Source: Chitinophaga sp. SYP-B3965 (GTDB lineage Bacteria; Bacteroidota; Bacteroidia; Chitinophagales; Chitinophagaceae). Taken from it: a stretch of 64,000 nt of DNA. The position numbers and the translations under genes were made by a program. The first letter of the stretch is position 1; every line of letters starts with the position of its first letter. Positions 59,747-64,000 of this stretch are shown here, one piece after another. The stretch is from assembly GCF_009647655.1 (NCBI RefSeq), contig NZ_WJFD01000001.1, forward strand, positions 1 to 64,000, given 5' to 3'. Below the pieces are notes generated by a model, which was given only the letters and a program-made list of their open reading frames with translations, did no database searches and was not told where the DNA came from.

Positions 59747-59809
59747 ATAATATGGCCGTAACGCTGTATTAATTCTTTGTTATTAGAAAAACCCGTAATT
59801 TTATTAGGT

Positions 59810-60628
59810 ATGAAGTTCGAACAAATACAACCGCCTGCCTACCTCAGGGACTATGTCCGTTACATCTGGACGCTGCAAAGCACCGCCATGGATGAAACGC
59901 CAAGGACCTTTGCGCCCGTAGCAGACGGATGCCCCGGTCTTATCTTTCAGCAATCAGATTTCACCCGGTTCTATGATCAGGATGAAAAGAAACTGCCGGA
60001 CCTGTTCCTCTACGGCCAATCCACAAAACACACCACCCTGCATTCCCCGGGTAAGTTCAATACCATTGGTATCTACTTTTATCCCCATGCCCTGAAATCC
60101 ATCTTCGGGATCAATGCGGAAGAACTCACCAATACCTGCGTGGATGTAAACCTGATGTCCATGAAGCAGGGCTTCAGCCTGTCTCAACAACTACTGAATA
60201 CCCTTGATATCAATGAACAGATAGATATCCTCAACGCCTACCTGTTTTCACTGGTGCAAAAGAATAAAGTGCCTGTGGACAGCGGTACCCAATTCGCCAT
60301 CTCTAAGATCATCACCTCCAAAGGCAATGTGCCCTTAAAAGAGCTGCTGGACAAGCTGAACATGTCCGAAAGGAATTTTGAGCGCAAGTTCAAAGAAAGT
60401 GTAGGGATCTCTCCCAAGATGTTTTCCCGTATCTGCAAGTTCCAGGCATCGTTGAACCAACTGCGGAACAATGATTTCTCCAAACTCTCCGATATCGCCT
60501 TTGAGCAGGAGTATTCAGATCAGTCCCATTTTATCCGGACCTTCAAAGAGTTTACCGGTATCTCCCCTTATCAGTTTACGAAACAGTCCCAGGAAGTAAT
60601 TGAGAACTTCCCTGAATGGAAAATTTAG
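59810..60628 (+). CDS. AraC-family transcriptional regulator with DUF6597-like sensor
   Basis: The longer frame begins at a TTG (59777); the ATG at 59810 (MKFEQIQPPAYLRDYVRYIW...) is preferred, giving 272 residues. The N-terminal half (about 1-150) matches the cupin-like sensor of the DUF6597 group (TFAPVADGCPGLIFQQSDFT). The C-terminal double HTH has LLDKLNMSERNFERKFKESV followed by GISPKMFSR, and LSDIAFEQEYSDQSHFIRTF followed by KEFTGISPYQF. It is 66 bases upstream of the QOR2-like reductase gene on the same strand and may regulate it. Confidence 0.92.
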   Translation: MKFEQIQPPAYLRDYVRYIWTLQSTAMDETPRTFAPVADGCPGLIFQQSDFTRFYDQDEKKLPDLFLYGQSTKHTTLHSPGKFNTIGIYFYPHALKSIFGINAEELTNTCVDVNLMSMKQGFSLSQQLLNTLDINEQIDILNAYLFSLVQKNKVPVDSGTQFAISKIITSKGNVPLKELLDKLNMSERNFERKFKESVGISPKMFSRICKFQASLNQLRNNDFSKLSDIAFEQEYSDQSHFIRTFKEFTGISPYQFTKQSQEVIENFPEWKI

Positions 60629-60668
60629 GGTTGGCGGTTTTGTTCTATTTTCCCGAAGCAGGCCATCA

Positions 60669-60676
60669 TAGCTTTG
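60669..60676 (+). promoter_or_regulatory. Putative -7 box for the QOR2-like reductase gene
   Basis: TAGCTTTG matches TAnnTTTG exactly, 18 bases before the ATG at 60695. A longer reading frame would begin at a TTG overlapping this box (60674), which argues for the ATG start. The nearest TTTG upstream (60639-60642) is 26 bases away, longer than usual. Confidence 0.5.
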
Positions 60677-60694
60677 TTACATAAATTACAAACT

Positions 60695-61516
60695 ATGATT
60701 GCTATAACAGGCGCAAACGGAAACTTAGGGAAAGCCACCATAGAGTTCCTGCTAAAGAAAGTAAAACCAGAGAACATCATTGCTGTGATGCGGAACCCGG
60801 TCGCTATGCCGGAGGGTATTCAGGTACGCCTTGCTGATTATGAAGATTTAAATGCTTTAAATGCAGCATTTAAAGGAGTAGAGAGACTATTGCAGATCTC
60901 CGCTACCAGTATGGGAGAAGCAGGTATCCGCCAGGAAACCAATGTGGTGCGGGCTGCCATTCAGCAGGATGTAAAACACATTGTATATACCGGTTCCATC
61001 AGGCCATCTGCCGTAGCTAACTTTTATGCTACCCATCAGGCACTGGCAACAGAAAGGGCGATCCTTTCTTCCGGTATCACCTATACTTTTTTAAGGAACA
61101 GTTTGTATATGGAGATCATGCCCCTGTTCATTGGTAATGCTTTGGAAGCAGGCCATTGGGAATACCCTGCTGGCAATGGTAAAGTGAGTTTTGTATCCCG
61201 TATGGATATTGCAGAAGCACTGGCAAATGTACTCACGGAAGCAGGGCATGAAAACAAGCAGTACGAGATCTCCGGCAGCAAAGCCTATACATTCGCAGAC
61301 ACAGCAAAACTTTTAAACATCACTTATGCAGATGTGCCAAATGTTTATCTTGAGAAAGGAATGGCCGCAGAACATTTACCCGGAGAACTGATCACCTGTA
61401 TGGTAAGTATGGTAGATGGCATTAAGGCGAATGAATTTGCTTATGTGGAAAAGGACCTGGAATACCTGCTGCGCCGCAAACCACAATCTTTTGAACAATA
61501 TCTTAAAACCCTTTAA
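60695..61516 (+). CDS. NmrA/QOR2-like NAD(P)H-binding oxidoreductase
   Basis: This 273-residue protein has a Rossmann fold with the glycine-rich loop GANGNLGK (residues 6-13) and a pattern close to NAD(P)H:quinone oxidoreductase 2 (QorB-like) and NmrA-type proteins: VERLLQISATSMGEAGIRQE, HIVYTGSIRP, TERAILSSGITYTFLRNSLY, VSFVSRMDIAEALANVL. It probably reduces quinones or other electrophiles with NAD(P)H. An AraC regulator lies just before it and a DUF1772 membrane protein follows 10 bases after. Start chosen at the ATG, as explained for the promoter box. Confidence 0.88.
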   Translation: MIAITGANGNLGKATIEFLLKKVKPENIIAVMRNPVAMPEGIQVRLADYEDLNALNAAFKGVERLLQISATSMGEAGIRQETNVVRAAIQQDVKHIVYTGSIRPSAVANFYATHQALATERAILSSGITYTFLRNSLYMEIMPLFIGNALEAGHWEYPAGNGKVSFVSRMDIAEALANVLTEAGHENKQYEISGSKAYTFADTAKLLNITYADVPNVYLEKGMAAEHLPGELITCMVSMVDGIKANEFAYVEKDLEYLLRRKPQSFEQYLKTL

Positions 61517-61526
61517 CCTGAACTAT

Positions 61527-62015
61527 ATGTTTGACAGAATTATTTTAGTTGCCGCTACTACCACTACTGCTATGCTGGTAGGTCTTTTTTACGGATGGTC
61601 CGTTTCCGTGATCCCGGGGATCGCCAGATTGAACAACACAGAATATCTTTCCGCCATGCAGGCCATGAACAGGGCTATCCTGAATCCAATGTTCTTTATC
61701 ACCTTTATGGGTAGCGTGATCTTATTACCACTGGCCGCTTACCTGAATTATTCACAGCCCGCTTCTCCTCGTTTCTGGCTGATAGTGGCAGCCGCTGTAT
61801 TATACATCGCAGGAACGTTTGGTATCACCATGGCCAGGAATGTGCCGCTGAATGATATGCTGGACAAATTTAATCTCCTCACCGCCACAGATGAAGCCAA
61901 AGCCATGCAACGCGCCATCTTTGAAGAGCCATGGAACAGGCTGCATTCCATTCGCACGGTGATCGGTCTCCTGGCTACAGTATGTATGATCATCGCCTGC
62001 CTCGTAAAAAGATAA
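61527..62015 (+). CDS. DUF1772 membrane protein
   Basis: The frame is open from 61416, but that overlaps the reductase; the ATG at 61527 (MFDRIILVAATTTTAMLVG...) gives 162 residues with four membrane helices (about 5-27, 52-72, 82-102 and 142-160). The DUF1772 motifs are seen: VGLFYGWSVSVIPGI at the start and a middle NVPLNDMLDKFNLL followed by EEPWNRLHSIRTVIGLLA. These proteins are small inner-membrane proteins of unknown function often found near stress or redox genes. It follows the QOR2-like gene by 10 bases and is probably co-transcribed with it. Confidence 0.9.
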   Translation: MFDRIILVAATTTTAMLVGLFYGWSVSVIPGIARLNNTEYLSAMQAMNRAILNPMFFITFMGSVILLPLAAYLNYSQPASPRFWLIVAAAVLYIAGTFGITMARNVPLNDMLDKFNLLTATDEAKAMQRAIFEEPWNRLHSIRTVIGLLATVCMIIACLVKR

Positions 62016-62034
62016 AATGCCTTAAATTGCGGCT

Positions 62035-62973
62035 ATGATGAACCGCTTCGACCGCCTCACCGCTATCCTGATCCATCTGCAGTCCAAAAAGCTGGTGGTA
62101 GCCCAGGAGATCGCAGATCGTTTTGAGATCAGTTTACGTACCGTGTACCGGGACATCCGTTCTCTCGAACAGGCAGGCGTACCCATCCTTGGCGAAAAGG
62201 GATTAGGTTATTCCATCATGGAGGGGTATCGCCTTCCCCCGGTAATGTTTACGGAAGAAGAAGTGATCGCCTTTTTAATGGCAGAGAAGATATTGGAGAA
62301 TCATGCAGACCTGCAGAACAGCGAACGTTTCAAATCCGCCATGTTCAAAGTAAGGGCAGTGTTAAGGAATGCGCAGAAGAAGGTACTGGAGGATATGGAA
62401 GAAAGCATTGCTGTAAAACACAAGAACTCCGAACATAACTTCCTGATCAACGACACACTGCCCCTGCTCATAAAAGCCATCTCAGAAAAAATAGTGTTAC
62501 GTGCAAATTATGCCACAGAAGAAGGCCCTGAAGAAAGGGAAATTGAACCCATCGGCATCTTTCATGAGAACGGCACCTGGAATGCCATAGCGTATTGCCA
62601 CTTATTAAAGGATTACAGGCATTTCAGGGTAGAAAGGATACTGAACCTTGCCCAGACAAATAAACTCTTCCACAAGCAGCATAAGACCCTTACGGCGTAT
62701 CTGGAAGGTGCCAGGAAGCAGGATCAGGTTTTCCCCGCAGTGATAGAAGTAGAGAACCAGATGGCCCGTTACCTGCAGGAGCAGAAGTTTGATTATGGCT
62801 TTAAAAACGAGGATCAAGGCAAAACCCACACCCGCATGTTCTTTGATGCTCCCTGCATACAAGCCTTCTCCCGCTGGTATGTGACCTTTGCAGATCATGC
62901 AAAGATCATAGAACCCACTTCTTTGAAGACGCTGTTGAAGGAACGTTTAACGAACCTGCTGAAAGTCATATAA
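62035..62973 (+). CDS. YafY-type HTH-WYL transcriptional regulator
   Basis: This 312-residue protein has a DeoR-like winged helix (about 1-60: LTAILIHLQSKKLVVAQEIA, RFEISLRTVYRDIRSLEQAG) and the WYL domain (about 140-225: AISEKIVLRANYATEEGPEE, REIEPIGIFHENGTWNAIAY, DYRHFRVERI). The usual WYL triad reads WNAIAY here. The remaining about 80 residues are the WCX extension. WYL domains sense small ligands or nucleic acid ends and control stress, DNA repair or phage defence genes. Its start may be the ATG at 62035 or 62038. It lies 19 bases after the DUF1772 gene and could be part of that transcript. Confidence 0.92.
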   Translation: MMNRFDRLTAILIHLQSKKLVVAQEIADRFEISLRTVYRDIRSLEQAGVPILGEKGLGYSIMEGYRLPPVMFTEEEVIAFLMAEKILENHADLQNSERFKSAMFKVRAVLRNAQKKVLEDMEESIAVKHKNSEHNFLINDTLPLLIKAISEKIVLRANYATEEGPEEREIEPIGIFHENGTWNAIAYCHLLKDYRHFRVERILNLAQTNKLFHKQHKTLTAYLEGARKQDQVFPAVIEVENQMARYLQEQKFDYGFKNEDQGKTHTRMFFDAPCIQAFSRWYVTFADHAKIIEPTSLKTLLKERLTNLLKVI

Positions 62974-63041
62974 AAACAGGATCTACCCCCACGGAAAATA
63001 TATCCAACTACACCTGACATACCGTTGTCACTAAGCCCCTG

Positions 63042-63049
63042 TAGCTTTG
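63042..63049 (+). promoter_or_regulatory. Putative -7 box immediately before the AlkZ-like gene
   Basis: TAGCTTTG matches TAnnTTTG exactly but ends only four bases before the ATG at 63054. Transcription would start at or next to the ATG, so the mRNA may be leaderless, or the box may be chance. No -33 element at the right distance is seen. Confidence 0.4.
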
Positions 63050-63053
63050 TTTT

Positions 63054-64000
63054 ATGGATATAGCCCATTACCGTCTCATGAATCAACAGCTTACCCGTTC
63101 CGCCTTTTCGGAGCCAGGGGAGCTGATCTCATGGATGGGATGTTTACAGGCAGAAGAATATACCAGCGCTAAATGGGCCATAGGCAACAGGATCCCGCAT
63201 ATTACAGATGCCCGCATAGAAAAGGATTTCAATGAAGGCAGGTTCTTTCGTGCCCAGGTTTTACGCCCCGCCTGGCATTTTGTAGCCCCTGCGGACATTG
63301 GCTGGCTGCTCAACCTCTCTGCCCACCGCATAAAGGCATTTTATAAACAGCTGCATGGTAAACTGGATATCTCTAACAGTGATCTTAAACGCAGCAAGCA
63401 TATCATCACCAAAGCCTTAACAGGAGGGGAGAAGATGACGCGCAACGAACTATTAACCCTATGCCTGCAGGCAAAAATGCGCACAGACGAGATCCGCATC
63501 AATTTCCTGTTGATGGATGCAGAACTGGATGGATTGATCGTAAACGGCGGCAGGCAGGGGAATGAGTTTACATATGAATTGCGCGAAGAACGAATGCCAG
63601 TGATGGAAAAAGAAGCCGCCATCGCAGAACTGGCCAGGCGATATTTCATCAGCAGGGGCCCCGCCACCTTACCGGATTTCGTTTGGTGGAGCGGATTAGA
63701 ATTGGCCGAAGCCAAAATGGGGCTGGAAATGATCAAAGACGGATTACAATATGCCGTGATCAACGGAGAAGCCTATTGGTTCTTTGAAACACCCGTGTTG
63801 CAGGAGCCGGATAGCGTTTCCCTCCTGCCTTCTTTTGATGAATTTACCGTAGGTTATAAAGATCGGGTAGATGAATACAAACCCTCCATCATTATAGACG
63901 GGCAAGTAGCCGGTACCTGGAAATACAGCGAAAAACGTCATAAAATAAGGATAGAAACACAGCTTTTCGTGCCTTTACAAGAGCATGCTGAAAATGCCGT
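63054..64000 (+). CDS. AlkZ/YcaQ-like winged-helix DNA-binding protein (partial, cut by right edge)
   Basis: The frame is open from the ATG at 63054 to the end of the window (315 codons) with no stop, so the gene is truncated by the window edge. It begins MDIAHYRLMNQQLTRSAFSE and continues with the HTH_42 family pattern of tandem winged helices: ISWMGCLQAEEYTSAKWAIG, FFRAQVLRPAWHFVAPADI, RGPATLPDFVWWSGLELAEA and SLLPSFDEFTVGYKDR. The family includes the AlkZ/YcaQ DNA glycosylases that unhook crosslinks. Their catalytic QxQ motif is QAE here (in CLQAEEYTS), so base-removal activity may be altered or absent. It is 80 bases after the WYL gene, on the same strand. Confidence 0.85.
   Translation, partial: MDIAHYRLMNQQLTRSAFSEPGELISWMGCLQAEEYTSAKWAIGNRIPHITDARIEKDFNEGRFFRAQVLRPAWHFVAPADIGWLLNLSAHRIKAFYKQLHGKLDISNSDLKRSKHIITKALTGGEKMTRNELLTLCLQAKMRTDEIRINFLLMDAELDGLIVNGGRQGNEFTYELREERMPVMEKEAAIAELARRYFISRGPATLPDFVWWSGLELAEAKMGLEMIKDGLQYAVINGEAYWFFETPVLQEPDSVSLLPSFDEFTVGYKDRVDEYKPSIIIDGQVAGTWKYSEKRHKIRIETQLFVPLQEHAENA

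Overview
The window reads as chromosomal DNA of a Bacteroidota bacterium, most like the Chitinophagaceae (Chitinophaga and relatives). This rests on SusC/SusD-type receptors, FecI/FecR sigma and anti-sigma pairs, LytS/LytTR two-component genes, OMP_b-brl-type barrels, lipoprotein signal peptides, near-absence of Shine-Dalgarno sequences, and several TAnnTTTG-type -7 promoter boxes. No rRNA, tRNA, CRISPR array or prophage is visible.

Layout. 1-206 is the left end of an IS110-family element whose transposase lies off the left edge. It carries a recognisable bridge RNA with guides matching the element end and its flank. 0.5-3.1 kb holds an orphan ECF sigma factor, a small FecR-N-like protein, a GH43 glycosidase and a stand-alone CBM6-like protein. 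3.2-11.9 kb is a polysaccharide utilisation locus: a membrane-tethered kelch/SARP-type regulator, SusC, SusD and a GH71/99-like lipoprotein. 12.1-21 kb holds an AraC/NTF2/CMD cluster, a secreted unknown, a B3-type metallo-beta-lactamase, a hemerythrin-like protein with a lipoprotein, an orphan histidine kinase and a TPR-HTH membrane regulator. 21.1-25.0 kb is a phytate locus (TonB receptor plus beta-propeller phytase). 25-28 kb is a MocR regulator divergent from an ATP-grasp enzyme and a LysE exporter. 28-37.3 kb is mainly housekeeping: TPR protein, RNase H, DEAD-box-like helicase, NTF2-like proteins, DUF1415, CDGSH, serine hydrolase, sulfite-oxidase-like protein, rpiA, SelT-like, ThuA and DUF2147.

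37.4-45.7 kb (minus strand) is the most unusual region. Two tandem PorT-like barrels are followed by a SusC-like barrel with no plug domain. Four bases later comes a 1471-residue alpha-2-macroglobulin that has its thioester motif and also an embedded SusC-type plug domain. The parts of one TonB receptor appear to be split between two adjacent genes, with the plug moved into a protease-trap protein.

45.8-52.2 kb has an SF1 helicase, a LytTR/LytS pair and a divergent outer-membrane receptor. 52.2-59.7 kb is a complete trans-envelope signalling operon: ECF sigma, FecR, STN-containing TonB receptor and two lipoproteins. 59.8-64 kb has an AraC regulator, a QOR2-like reductase, a DUF1772 protein, a WYL regulator and a partial AlkZ-like winged-helix protein running off the right edge.

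Several starts were moved downstream of the longest open frame. Some long frames begin at TTG, inside a promoter box, inside a terminator, or across a neighbouring gene; each case is explained in its entry.
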